Assembly (NCBI GenBank): GCA_963693315.1
Contig: OY856187.1
Span: 383,385,711 to 383,449,710 of the forward strand
Direction: 5' to 3'
DNA: 64,000 nucleotides
Source of the DNA: Diogma glabrata
Taxonomy: Eukaryota; Arthropoda; Insecta; Diptera; Cylindrotomidae
The notes under the pieces were generated by a model. That model was given only the letters and a program-made list of their open reading frames with translations. It had not been told where the DNA came from and searched no databases. A program made the translations under genes and the position numbers. The first letter of the stretch is position 1. Each line of letters begins with the position of its first letter. This document shows positions 12,775 through 23,812 of this stretch, piece after piece.

Positions 12775-12985
12775 CTACCAATTAATATCACTTTTTTTCA
12801 GCAAGTTAGCATATTTTATGTCAGTAAGTAGATTTTCCGTATGAGAACTACAATAAGTGTTCCAAATAGCGATCATATCGATCGTTTTTAGTATTATTGA
12901 GGTATTTTTCCATCCATCAATTAGTTGAAAAGAATTTTTGCTTATTTTATTACGCTTTTGAATACAGTCATCATATGCGGTCTCT
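12775..12985 (-). pseudogene. Possible hAT transposase remnant
   Basis: A minus-strand frame reads TAYDDCIQKRNKIS, then LIDGWKNTS, with the IDGWxNxS motif found in hAT-like transposases before the catalytic core. It ends at TAG (12775-12777). Upstream frames are not convincing. It lies inside the element with hAT-like ends, which supports the reading, but the stretch is only about 70 codons. Confidence 0.4.
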
Positions 12986-13147
12986 AATATCGTGGTAGAT
13001 AGAGTTTTTCACGTGAGTGGAACATATAATGAACGAAGTTTCAACAATTTTCATGGTTGTATTTATTTTTCTTCACACAAAGTTTCTTATACTCAATTCA
13101 CAGTCATCATCTACTATAGTTTCCGTTAAAAGAATTATTGTTCTGAA

Positions 13148-13297
13148 ACAGTTGTGTGATATTTCCCAATGTAATTTCTTTTATTCAGTTTGTGATCGTT
13201 AATCACTATAAAATTAATTATAACAGTTGTGTGATATTTCCCAATGTAATTTCCTTTATTCAGTTTGTGATCGTTAATCACTATAAAATTAGCATAG
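13148..13297. repeat. 75 bp tandem duplication
   Basis: Two adjacent units start ACAGTTGTGTGATATTTCCC at 13148 and 13223, with few differences and the start of a third unit (ACAGTTGTACAA). They lie inside the hAT-like element. Open frames across them simply repeat the unit and are not genes. Confidence 0.85.
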
Positions 13298-14119
13298 AAC
13301 AGTTGTACAATAACTTGCGCTATTCCCATGTAGATGTCCTACATTGGTTTCATAATCCATGTTTCTGTTTATAATTTTTCTCCAATTTTAGTACAAGATA
13401 TAACGAAAGATAATAACCAATAAACAGAATTATCGCGTTTATCGATTTGTTGAGGAGTAAAAACGACGTGACCTTGGCCTATAATTGCGTGGTTGAAGAC
13501 ATGAAGTAGAGCTCAGTTTTGTGTCAAATTTTCTCGTGAATTTCGAAAATTTATGAATCTGTTTTTAAATTTACGTCTTTTCTTATTAAATTTAAGTAGT
13601 GTAATTTTTAATTAAATCAAGTAGCTTAAAAATAGTTTAATTAGTTCAATTTTTTTATTTAATTGACAAAAATTTTAATTAAAGTTAATTTTGTTAGTTC
13701 AAATTAGTTCGATTGATTTTATTAGTGCAATTAAATTAGGCAAATTTAGAAAAATTTTGTTTGTGCCGTTCAAATAGTCTAAATTAAAATAAACAAGTAC
13801 ATAGGTTTGTAACGCAAACACAAAAACAGTAAACTCTCTTAGTTTGGCATTGACTTTTCGATCTGCCTGTGTTGTCGAAGTTGACAAGTTGTGATTTTGT
13901 AAAATGTTACATTTCGAATGTCGAGATTAGCAAATATTTTTTGTATTAAATTCTTTGTCAATTCGTGGGGTTCCAATTTACCGAGTCTGCCATAAATTAT
14001 TAACAATTTCTATATTCGTTAATTTATATCACACTTGGATCTTAACAACCGTTGTAAGTTGCAATCACCTTGGCCGAGCTCTGGTCTGTGCTGAGCCATA
14101 TCTGATTTTTTTTTTTTAT

Positions 14120-15269
14120 TTTATGCATGAATGATTATGGTGAAGTATGTGGGTGTGCGAATGTGTGTATGGATGTGTGTATGGGGATGTGTATGAGCGG
14201 GTCTATGAGGTGCATGTTCGTATGAGTCAGAGGAGAATGTATTAGATTAAATGAGTTTCTTTTCACACAACACTGATGTCCTTGGCTATCACCAGTAGCC
14301 AGGGTTACCTCTAATTTTTTATTTTAGAAAACAACCCTGTATTTTGTTTATTCGATCACATCAGGCCAAGATCTAACGTTATTTGTGGATTCTGATGTTA
14401 TATTTTAATTTAATTCAAATAAAGGTAATAATAATTGATGTTGGGATTGTTGACTCTGCGCAGACGCAATAACATCAAACCGACACATGTCATGAACATA
14501 CTTTAATTCGTAATATATCCTGGTCGTGGTGTTATAAAGGGAGATAATATTGGAATTCTGTTTTCTGGTTATTTTGTTTCAAACCAGCAATTGGACCTAT
14601 TATATAAATATATTGCGTCCTACTGGGAAAGCGTTAAAGGTTAACAATTTACAATAAAACAAACAAAATGTTATTTTTTTTTGCTAGTGCTGCTTATGCA
14701 TGCCAAATTTTAAATGCGCGGGATTTTTACTACAAAAAACAACTTACAAAATTTGTTACCATTTGGTCTATGAAATTATATATGGATGTAACTGATTACT
14801 ACAATAATCGAATAAATAATTCAATCACTAACGGGAACTTTTCAAATTATGTTACCGGTAAATTGGTGTAAAATTATTTTGAAATATTGAGCTTAGGGGC
14901 ATGGATTTAGGTATGGGTGATTGTGTGCATGTGTGTGTAAGGGTGTGCGTGTGTGTATGCGGGTGAGGGTGCGCGGGTGTATGAGGAGTGAAAGTGTGAA
15001 ATAGAGTGTTGATGTAGAGGGTTGGACGTGGTGATCGTGGTTCTTTTCGCGTATGAGGGTCGCCAGAGTCTCAAGCCTTCACTTGCTTATTTTCTCCTAT
15101 CTGTTCCTATCATGTTTCACGCGTACTATTGTTTATTTGTGCTGAAGTAGCAGGATTTCTTTCTCGATCCCATAGATTGCAGCTAGTCTGGGGCTATAAA
15201 TAAATATCGCTAGGTACGCGACCTGCTATGCCACTTCGTTGTCATTCAACGAAGCAGCGCTTCACTACA
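14120..15269 (-). repeat. Repeat B: partial long terminal repeat inside the hAT-like element
   Basis: Same terminus (TGTAGTGAAGCGC on the minus strand at 15269) and the same order of GTCGCCAGAGTCT and GT-rich blocks as A, C and D. It contains two GT-rich segments (about 14130-14230 and 14910-14990) separated by about 650 bp of unrelated AT-rich sequence that holds a 67-codon frame (14668-14871) of no recognised family. It inserted into, or was carried by, the hAT-like element. Confidence 0.55.
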
Positions 15270-15483
15270 AAATGTAGAGGACGACCGGTCATTTTGAGTA
15301 TTTAAATATTTTTCTAAAATTATTTTTCTACTGTACTTTAACTTATTACTCAAGACTGAAAAAAAATTTAATTTGAACTAAAAATTTCAAAGTTTGCGAC
15401 GCATTTGCGACATTTGCGACGCTTTTGCGACACGTCACATAACAAATTCTTTGCGACACGTCCTTACCTATCACTCACCTAAT

Positions 15484-15678
15484 AAAGTTTAGCGAGTAGG
15501 ACGTTAATTTGCATATTTGCAAAAGAGCTTTAACAACTTTAAGAGACCAGATTTGGACAAGACCAAATGGACGAAACGTGACGCCATAAAAAAATCTATG
15601 GATTAGAGAATGACAATATAGATCAACAAAGTGATCATAGAATTTTCCAATGATTTCTGATTTCATAATCTGGATCAT
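15484..15678 (-). other. Second open frame shared by the arms (arm 1 copy)
   Basis: A frame of about 65 codons with the series SEIIGKFYDHFVDLYCHSL then RFFYGVTFRPFGLVQIW. The arm 2 counterpart at 40637-40861 keeps the same order with roughly a quarter of residues changed and no stop. It lies about 130 bp downstream of the DUF1397 stop codon, on the same strand. It is not recognised and may be a remnant of a gene or element that predates the duplication. Confidence 0.3.
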
Positions 15679-15812
15679 CTGGAATCTGGAAAAATTTCAC
15701 ATATCGAAAAGTTAAAAAACTAAATCATACAATTAATTAAGTTTAAATTTATTTATTTATTATTTCATCGAAGAATCAGAATCATTCTAGCAAACTATTA
15801 AGTTTAATTGAT

Positions 15813-18566
15813 TTAAACAGTATTACTATTAACACTTTCGTCATCAGAAACCAATTTTGCGCATTTAGTTGTTGACCATATTTTATCTAATAAATCAGCA
15901 ACAATGGTGCTTGGAGCTTTCTTTTCACATTTAGCTAGAGCATTAACAAGACATACTCTTTCGTCCTTGTATTCACTAAAATAAAACAAAATCGATTCAA
16001 TAAAACGCTGTCGAGATAGAAATACAGAGTTTGATATTCATACTTGCATGATGCTGGTGAAGATAGGAAATCAAGTTCATCACTATCGTCCATTAATTTT
16101 TTTGCATTATCTACACATTTTGTAGCTTCATCAGATTGTGAAATTACACATGGTAGTCCATCTTCTTCGAAGAATTCTATAAAAAGTCAAACAAACGGTT
16201 TTTGTGTTATTTTGTTCTGACGTTCAACAATTATATGATCTTACGGATAACTTTTTCTCCATTATTAATGCAAACATATTCCGCAACAGTTCTAACTGTG
16301 TTAATGAAATTATTTTTCACTTCTTGTTCTTTCGGTTCTAAACAAATGTTTCCAGCTTCTGAAAGTTTTTCAACACATTGAAAAGCCGCTTGTTGTACGG
16401 GACATAGTTCAACAAAAACCTCCTTAATTTCTTCTGGCGTAAGCTCTTTACTTTTGTCTTCTTCTTTTGTTTCACTTGACTCACTTGAATCACTTATACT
16501 CTCTGCTGATTTTTCGATACAATCTACGAATTTTTCAATAGCTGCCTAAAAATAAGATTAATTTTTTTAAAAAATAAATACTATATTCAATTAAAGTGAC
16601 CACAACTGACTTATATAAAGTAAAAACGAAGGAGATAATTGGTCAACACTCAAAATTACATTTGAAGCCACGCTATGTCATTAATAAAAAATTGCAGTTT
16701 TCCCAACCCTTCAAAGTTTAGAATTATGAGAATTGAACCATCGTTTTAAATTTTGTTTACATTTCCCAAAACCAAAGTCTGAAAGACCAAAAGATTACTT
16801 TCGGTGGGGTGATCTGAAAAACGTTTGGACAAATATAAGACGGGGTGCCTGTTTATTTAAAACTCAAATTTGTCGAATAATTATAAGTCATGTCATTTGA
16901 TTTAAATAAAACTTGATGAAACGCGCAACGTTTTCTGCAGGAACTCAGTTTATGAGCCATTCAAAAATTATCACTAAGCAATATAATGTTAAAGTTACAG
17001 ACTTTTATCAACTGTTACAAAGAAGTAAGACAATTTTAAGAGATAACAGTCAAGTAGAGCAAATTTACGTTGCAAAAATAATTACGTTTGAATAACATAA
17101 GTTAAGTCTAATTGCAATAAATACAAATATAAATAAATTGAAAGCAGTGCCAAGGAGTTTGGACTTTTTGGACATCTTTTGTGAAAAGCGACATTTAATT
17201 TGCAGCAACTACCTGAAGTTTTCTAACTGCTCCTTTTGTTCGAAAGTGACTTTAACTGTATAATTAAATATTTTTAATCTGTCGTTCAAATAATTACTGT
17301 GTCTAGTGTGTCTAGTTGTTTTACAAAAATTCGGTCGCAAATTGTAGGAAAATGAGGTTCTAGGGAGTTTTGTAGTCAGGTCCAAAAGCTTTTCCGACCA
17401 CCGCATTTGACCAACAAATTTTAGAAAACAATTTAAATTAATTAGATTTTTTTTTTTAAATCGGAACTCCGAAATCGAAATATGAGATTTTGAGCTTTGA
17501 ACAGCGGAAAAGGTTTGATAAATGTTCACATGAATCTAAAATACTTAAGTCTGTTAAGGGCGATATAATAATAATTTTTTAAAAAATATTGCATGAAATT
17601 AAAAGGCACAGTTTATCAATGAAATGATTAATTAAAACAAAAAAATACTTGTAATTGATAAGATTAAGAAAAAAAATTTTAAATAAACAAAATTTGAACG
17701 TATGAGTTTCTAGAATTTTGAATAAAAATATCTGTTAGCAATCGGTAAACATATAAAAACATTCTTCTCAGCAAAATATTCAAATAACCGAAGGTCAAAA
17801 TAACAAAAATGAATCGGGTCAAGTTGTCTGATAGTAAATCTGGATCGGATTACGTGAGGAGAGCAAAACAAACATATGAAATTTGGAAATTTGTGCGGAC
17901 TAAAGTTCAACCGAACATTCATTTTGTTTACTTATATGAAAAAAGCAATCGGGGTTTCCATTGCCGGATTGTTAAAGGTTAAATTGATAACATTTTTTGA
18001 AATCAACATAACAAACTTTACTAAACAATCTTATCTGCGTTTAACGTAGATTAACATATTTAATCAAGGAACTTTAGCGATTGTAAAAAATTTAAAGCAA
18101 AACTGCTTTCAAAATATGATTGATCTCAATAACACATTATAAAAAAAGGTTCTATTTGCTTAGTTTAAAAACGAAATATTATGTTATTAGCAATTGCTGT
18201 CACTATTGTTACATAATATTCACCTCAAAAGTTTGTTCAATATATATATATAAAAACTCAAACAACTTACTTGGAATTGATTGATTGCAGTTTCCCCGTT
18301 AACTGAATAACATTTCAAAAACACAACTTTGAAAAATTCTTCTAGTTGTTTTTCGTCCTCTGATGTTGTTTCTGATGAAGATTTTTCTCCAGATGAAGCA
18401 TTTCTTACTTTTCTTAGTAACGATGTTCTACTTAACGAATACGAAAATGTACCAACTGGAATGAAAATGCATCACTCTATTATATCACATTCTTAACACT
18501 TTTATTCAAGAAAAATTAAGACTTACCGACAAATGTGAGTAACAGAAGACTTGTGAAGAATTTCAT
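15813..18566 (-). CDS. DUF1397 secreted protein (27 kDa haemolymph glycoprotein-like), intact, five exons
   Basis: Exons on the minus strand: 18566-18527, 18455-18271, 16545-16245, 16176-16044 and 15975-15813. All introns begin GT and end AG. The joined frame is 822 nt, giving 273 residues and a TAA. Exon 1 encodes a hydrophobic signal peptide (MKFFTSLLLLTFV). Exon 3 has a Ser/Glu/Lys-rich acidic stretch, then ELCPVQQAAFQCVEKL, NICLEP and YVCINNGEKVI. Exons 4 and 5 give GLPCVISQ, ATKCVDN, CLVNALAKCEK and a final TTKCAKL. This cysteine order, with the GD/GEK-x(5)-EDGLPC pattern, matches the insect DUF1397 family, known as abundant haemolymph glycoproteins of unknown biochemical role. Secretion is inferred from the signal peptide. 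AATAAA motifs lie near 15760. Confidence 0.85.
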
Positions 18567-18920
18567 CTTGATTGAAATAATAACTTATAACAACTAAGCT
18601 TTAAAATTTTTGAGATGTTTAACGCTTGATAGTTGACTGTGAATAAAAATTGTAAAATATTTAACTAATTAAGAAATCTTTGTTACAGTAACAAAAATAT
18701 TTTAGTTCAAAATAAAAACTTGTGACCGGTGACCGAAGATCGCAATTACTAGTTGATAAGAATGATAATAGAGTTTAGCTTAAGCAATCTGGTTTGATAT
18801 TTGTTGTGTTTATATTGAATTAGGCGTCAACTTTTGATTAACATAGCTGTTACTTGAAATTTGATTATGGGTTCAATAATGAGTTAAAATGTTATTGTTA
18901 TATAACAGTAAATTGTTTTT
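18567..18920 (-). promoter_or_regulatory. Upstream region of the intact DUF1397 gene
   Basis: The 350 bp before the ATG is conserved between the two gene copies. It holds a perfect 17 bp palindrome, TTTGTTACAGTAACAAA (18679-18695), about 115 bp upstream of the ATG, which is present unchanged at 54113-54129. A CACAGTCAAC segment nearby could be an initiator. No classical TATA box is clear. The regulator is unknown. Confidence 0.45.
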
Positions 18921-19800
18921 TGTGAAAAAAAAGATTAATTCAGGGAAGATAGAGCATTCAAAAAATTACTATCTTTTCTGTTTAATTAGTTTGTTAAAAT
19001 ATACTCGCAGAGTTTCTAAGTTGAGTTCAGTAAATGTTATTTTACCAGGATGAATCTTGGAGTTGGCTCGTGTTGAAGTAGGGTATTTGGGATTCTACAC
19101 ATGCTGGAGTTGTAATCAATATTGTTTGAAAAACGTTAAATCAGGAACAATTTATTGAAAAATATGACATTATTTAAATTAAAATTATTTCAATTAATTT
19201 TAATCAAATTCTATTAAAAATTATCAGTTGTAATTTCCCAAGGGCGGTGATAATTCGAAATAATTTTTTGCCAAAAATTTCAAAAGCAAGTATATTGATA
19301 AAAGCACGAGGCCGTAGGCCAAGGGTTCTTATCAATACCACATGCTTGAGGAATTTTCCTAAAATTATGAGAATTTATCAACGAACGAGGGGAATTCGTT
19401 TAGAAAATTTTTTGCCATTTTAAATTTATTTATATATTTTTTATGAATTATACTTTGGCCTACTTTGATATCAGTTAATTATTTCAAAATTAGACTGATA
19501 ATTTTTAATATCCCAGTAGGCCACGTATATATATTTGTTATTAGTATAATACAAATGTTATTGGTGAAATTGAATGATGTCATTACATTTTAGAGAATTT
19601 CATTGGTTTAAATTAAAATAAAACTAAGGTAAAAAATTTTCAAACAAATTTGAAAAAGTCGGTCAAGTGCGAATAAATTTTGTTCGCCAACAATAACAAT
19701 TAGATAATCTTTATAAAATAATTTTGTATTAATTTTATAAAGGTCAAGTCTTAATCGTATGGAGTTTTTTTTTTTGGGCGAGGCGACCATGGAGTCATAG
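18921..19800. other. Non-coding DNA with a hairpin
   Basis: No gene was recognised. A hairpin at 19293-19337 pairs TATTGATAA with TTATCAATA around the GC-richer loop GCACGAGGCCGTAGGCCAAG. Flanking sequence is not clearly repeated elsewhere in the window. Confidence 0.4.
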
Positions 19801-19841
19801 CCCGACATGTAGACTGCTAAGTCTATATGCCATCCTCATAT

Positions 19842-20285
19842 TCAAGCATTGAAGACCTTTTTGAAAAAAGCCAACAGCCTTGAATGGTCTGCTTTGCACA
19901 AGTCTTCTATCCTTAGATAGTTTGATCCTAACATGACGCTTCGGAGCCGTGAGAGAGCCAAACATTCTCCCACAATGTGAGGAACTATTTCATCCTCTTC
20001 AAGACAAAAGCGGCATGTTGGATCATTTTCTACTCGAAGCCGTACCATATGGTTGTTCTCATGATGGTGACCAGTTAGTAGTCCCACCATTAGTCTGCAG
20101 TCTGACCGAGTGAGATTTAACAGGAATTTGGTGGTTTTCTGGCTCACTTTTGAAGTGAACATCTTGCAGACCTTGCAGTCTTCTGGGCTCCTCCATTGAT
20201 AGTTAATGGACCGAAAGAAAACTTGTTTGACTAGCGATTGTAATGGATAGCCTGGACTAACGTCTGAACACAGTGTATTATGGTC
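19842..20285 (-). pseudogene. I/R1/Loa-type LINE ORF2 C-terminal fragment
   Basis: The minus-strand frame runs from about 20285 (QWRSPEDCKVC) through LLNLTRSDCRLMVGLLTGHH to CRFCLEEDEIVPHIVGEC, ending at a stop near 19842. The GLLTGH and C-x2-C-x(8)-H-x(4)-C pattern is the zinc-binding tail found after RNase H in LINEs of the I/R1/Loa group. Endonuclease and RT are absent, so this is a 5'-truncated fragment. It ends just before the long terminal repeat at 20326. Confidence 0.75.
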
Positions 20286-20734
20286 TCTGATTCATTGGTT
20301 GTTATTTTGATTAACATAAGTAGCCTGTAATAGTTTTTCATCCATCTTTCAATAACAGACACATTTTTCTTATAGTCTCAGTAACTCATAGTTATTTTTC
20401 ATTTAATTACATAAACATTAATATTTAATTTTACAATCCCCTAAAATTGACTCACACTACGTTTCCATTCGTTTAATTTCACCATACTATTTGAATTTGA
20501 ATTCTCCATATACTAACCGCGATTAAAACAACAAAGTTTTCAAACCTCAAAACAGCTGTGCGTGTTTGTCCAATCGTCAACATACAAAGAATTATTATCT
20601 TGCTTTGTTAAACATTCGATTTTTCTTTGTTCAAACAATCTTTCCGTTATGGAACTGAACTTCACTGTACTGCTATTGTAGATTGTAGTTTTGTAATACC
20701 TACACACCATAACGTCGATTGAACTTGTATTTAA

Positions 20735-23700
20735 TTTTTTTTTTTTTTTTTAATTTTATTTTCCAAAATAATTAAATTATACAATATGTTACTGCTTCTG
20801 TTTATATATTTAACATTACATGCAGGAAAATACTTTAATTAGTTTCAGGATAAAAGGCTAATAGACAAGATGTCGTTGAATAATTAAAACTAAAAAAAAA
20901 GTAAAGTAATTTAAGGAAGTGAATAAATATTAATTAGTACTGACATGATAGAACACGAATTTTGATGATGATTGTGATGAACGAGAGTATGAAGCTGAAC
21001 AAAAAAAAAAAAAGAAGAAAGATGACTGGAAATAACAACATTAGCTTATTGATAGGAATGATTGAGCATTGTACGATGGTATAAAATTAATTTAAGTAAT
21101 TCGAATCATGAGTGTTATCGTATTGGATTTTATACTCTTCAATTAAAGATTGTTTCAAATATTTTTTAAAGACCTGATATTTGTCGTTTTTGATCAAATC
21201 TGGTATTTTGTTGAAAAATTGGAGACCTTCATAAAAAATTGTATTTTGGGTTAAATTCATTTTATAATTAGGTAGATAATAATTCTTTTTCCCCCCTAGT
21301 GGTTTTCTCTGATACAGTGACATTGCTAATCAAATTAACATTATTTTTTATCAGAACATGGTGTATTTTATAGATAGTGACAGCATATTCGTATTTAATA
21401 TAAGATGAAAGTGGTAAAATATCTTCGGAGTAAAGCATTTTTGACGGTGTTAGTATGGGATAATTAAAAATATATTTTAGGCATTTATTCTGTAATATTG
21501 ATAAATATTTCTGATGCGTTTTACTAATACTACCCCATATTGGTAATAGGTATGCTAAATGAGACTGAATGTGTGCAAAGTAAAGTTGTACTTTTAATTT
21601 CGTTGGAATATATTTACCTATTCTTCTGAAAACGGCTATAAATGGACAAATTTTATTCTTTACGTTATTGATATGTTTTTCCCAATTCAACTTTGAATTT
21701 ATAATTAGGCCAAGATAATTGATATAATCAACCTTCTGTATGGTAAATTTGTTCGTGCTGATTTCGTTAAAAGTGTCATTAGTTGATGAGTTTTTGGTGT
21801 TGAATAACATAAAATGAGATTTTTTAGTGTTTAAAATGAGTTTATTGTTATCTAACCATTCACTAAGTAAATTAAGGTCATGATCCATTGCTGCAGTTTT
21901 TAAATTTCGGAAACTAGTTTCACCATATATAATTACAGCATCATCTGCAAAAAGCTGAATCTTGCCCATTAACGGTAAAGAAAAAATATCATTGATAAAT
22001 ATTAGGAAGAGCTGAGGGCCTAAAATTGATCCTTGTGGTACCCCACAGGAAATGTTTAACGGTTGGGATTTGTTTTTACCTATTTGAACATACTGTTGGC
22101 GGTTTTCTAGGTAACTTTTTATAAGACTCAAAGGCTTGTGCCCAATACCCGCATTTTTTAGCTTTTTGTACAATATGTTGTATTGGACATTATCAAAAGC
22201 ATTTTTTAGGTCAATAAAAATGCAACCTGTTTTTGATTTCTTTTCAATGTTATTATATATAGTTTGCATTAAATTTAGAGAAGCTGACAAGGTACTGCTA
22301 TGTTTTTGAAATCCAAATTGGTTATTATGTATAACACTGTTTTCTATTAGAAATTTGTTCATTCTGTTATAAATACCTCTTTCAAAGATTTTGGAAAACG
22401 TTGGCAAGATTGAGATTGGGCGGTAGTTATTAGCTTGCAGCTTGCTGCCTGATTTAAATATGGGTGTGATTCGAGCAATTTTTAGCGAGTCGGGAAAGTT
22501 ATTATTTAGGAAACATTTATTTATTTCTCGAAACAAGAGAGGGGCTAATGTGTGCGAATTGGCTTTTATGAACGATACGGATATATGATCATATCCAGCA
22601 GAACAGGACTCCTTTAGATTACTAATTATCTCCTTTATCTCATTTAGGTCGGTTGGAGCAAATGTTTTCAACTCATTCGTATTGGTAGTATCAGCCAATA
22701 ATACTTCTGACATATCATTCATTGTAACGTTCCTACCAACATTAACAAAAAATTTATTTAGCTCTTGAGCGACTGTTTCTTGGTTATTCAAAATTATGTT
22801 ATCCATTTCTAATTCGATTGATTGTTGGAGGGATTGTAAAGAAACGGTATTATACATTATTTCATTTATTAACTGCCACATCTTTTTATATGAATTTGAG
22901 CTATCAGAAAACCGTTTGTAATAATAATCTTTTTTGCTTTTGTTCATAGCATTTCTAAAATCTCTTTTATATATTTTAAATGTTTCAGAAAATACCATGT
23001 TTAATGGATATCTTTTTGATAGTTTGTAAAATTTGTCTCTCTTTTTCATTAATACAAGTAGATTGCTGGAAAACCATGGTTTTTTAATGCTGAATTGAGT
23101 TGGCCGCTCACTAGTTCTTAAGTTCTTAGATATAAATTTGTTAATTTTATTATAAAAATCATTAAAGTCAACATTAGAGCAATCTATACTGAAGAGAAAT
23201 TCATTCAGTTTAGACAGATGTATATACTCGTGAAAAGATTTTTCCTTAGTTTTATTTCTATTATCTTTCAACACTGTATTAATAAGAAGGTATTTGTGGT
23301 CACTTAAATATGTAGTACCGTATAATATGTTGCATTTGATTCCAGGTTTCGAGATTAGGTGATCCAGGATGGTATTCAATGAATTAGACTGTCTAGTGAA
23401 AAATTTAGGACTAATTTTGTTATGAATTGTTAAATTGTTGGTCTTTATAATGTTTTTGTAACTACAAATAACATTATCATGCTCATTCAAAAGATTCAAG
23501 TTAAAGTCACCAACTATAATTGAATTGTTAAATCTATCGAGAATATTGTCTAAATTACTTAGAAATATATAGTTATTTGTATGGGGTGGTTTATATATAC
23601 CAATTAAGTTTATGTTTAATCTCTTCGAATAAATTACAAGGGCTTCATTCTCTAAAATAGTTTCTGAGTGCAATAATTGACTATTTAAGTCTGATTTTGA

Positions 23701-23812
23701 AAAGATACTAATGCCGCCACCAGATCTACTGCCGCGTGTGTTATGAAACGAATCATATCCGCAAATATTAAAAAAACGAGCGCTGTCACTATCTATCTCA
23801 CGCTCTCACTAT
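20735..23812 (-). mobile_element. 5'-truncated CR1-group LINE
   Basis: A T run at 20735-20751 is the poly(A) tail read on the minus strand. Coding sequence extends from about 23800 to 21087. It is related to the LINE at 1.2-5.9 kb but clearly a different family. The 5' end is lost inside the endonuclease domain (ICGYDSFHNTRG near 23750 is the first recognisable motif). It interrupts long repeat copy C, which resumes on both sides. Confidence 0.85.
21087..23800 (-). pseudogene. LINE endonuclease-reverse transcriptase, one frameshift
   Basis: The frame starts inside the endonuclease (GGGISIFS, GIYKPPHTN, GDFNLNLL, LNTILDHLIS, LSDHKYLL) and continues through RT motifs (NYRPISILPTFSKIFER, FIDLKNAFDNVQ, GVPQGSILGPQLFLIFINDI, FADD). 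The catalytic box is FADD rather than YADD. The frame ends early in a run of six G near 21297 (minus strand); the next frame carries the last 60-70 residues (YYLPNYKMN) to a stop at 21087. There is no RNase H. The copy is inactive through truncation and frameshift. Confidence 0.88.

Larger units (their letters stand above)
12596..15476. mobile_element. hAT-like insertion with GCGAC subterminal arrays
   Basis: The arm 2 sequence at 40631-40640 is uninterrupted where arm 1 holds 2.9 kb. The left end reads CAGATATGGGTAGGTCAC; the right end, on the other strand, reads GAGTGATAGGTAAGGAC. Within 100 bp of each end are several copies of TTTGCGAC or its complement. CAG-type ends and subterminal motif clusters suit a hAT element. 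The interior has only a transposase-like scrap and repeat B. The target duplication is not clean (CTTAC / CTCAC around the ends). Confidence 0.65.
11184..18920. repeat. Segmental duplication, arm 1
   Basis: This arm aligns in the same orientation with 39260-54343. Matching landmarks include GGTGGTCCGTCAGCCACAAC (11366 and 39391), the 82-84 codon open frame, GATTAAGGACATTCGCGGTC, all five exons and the introns of the DUF1397 gene, and the upstream palindrome TTTGTTACAGTAACAAA. Homology ends after GTTATTGTTATATAA. Arm 1 contains a hAT-like insertion absent from arm 2; arm 2 contains a BEL/Pao element absent from arm 1. Without these, the unit is about 5 kb. Confidence 0.88.

Noticed and set aside
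16913..17095. 60-codon frame in intron 2 of the DUF1397 gene, and the 106-codon minus frame at 17209-17529
   Set aside because: The corresponding intron in arm 2 does not keep these frames open, so they are chance frames.
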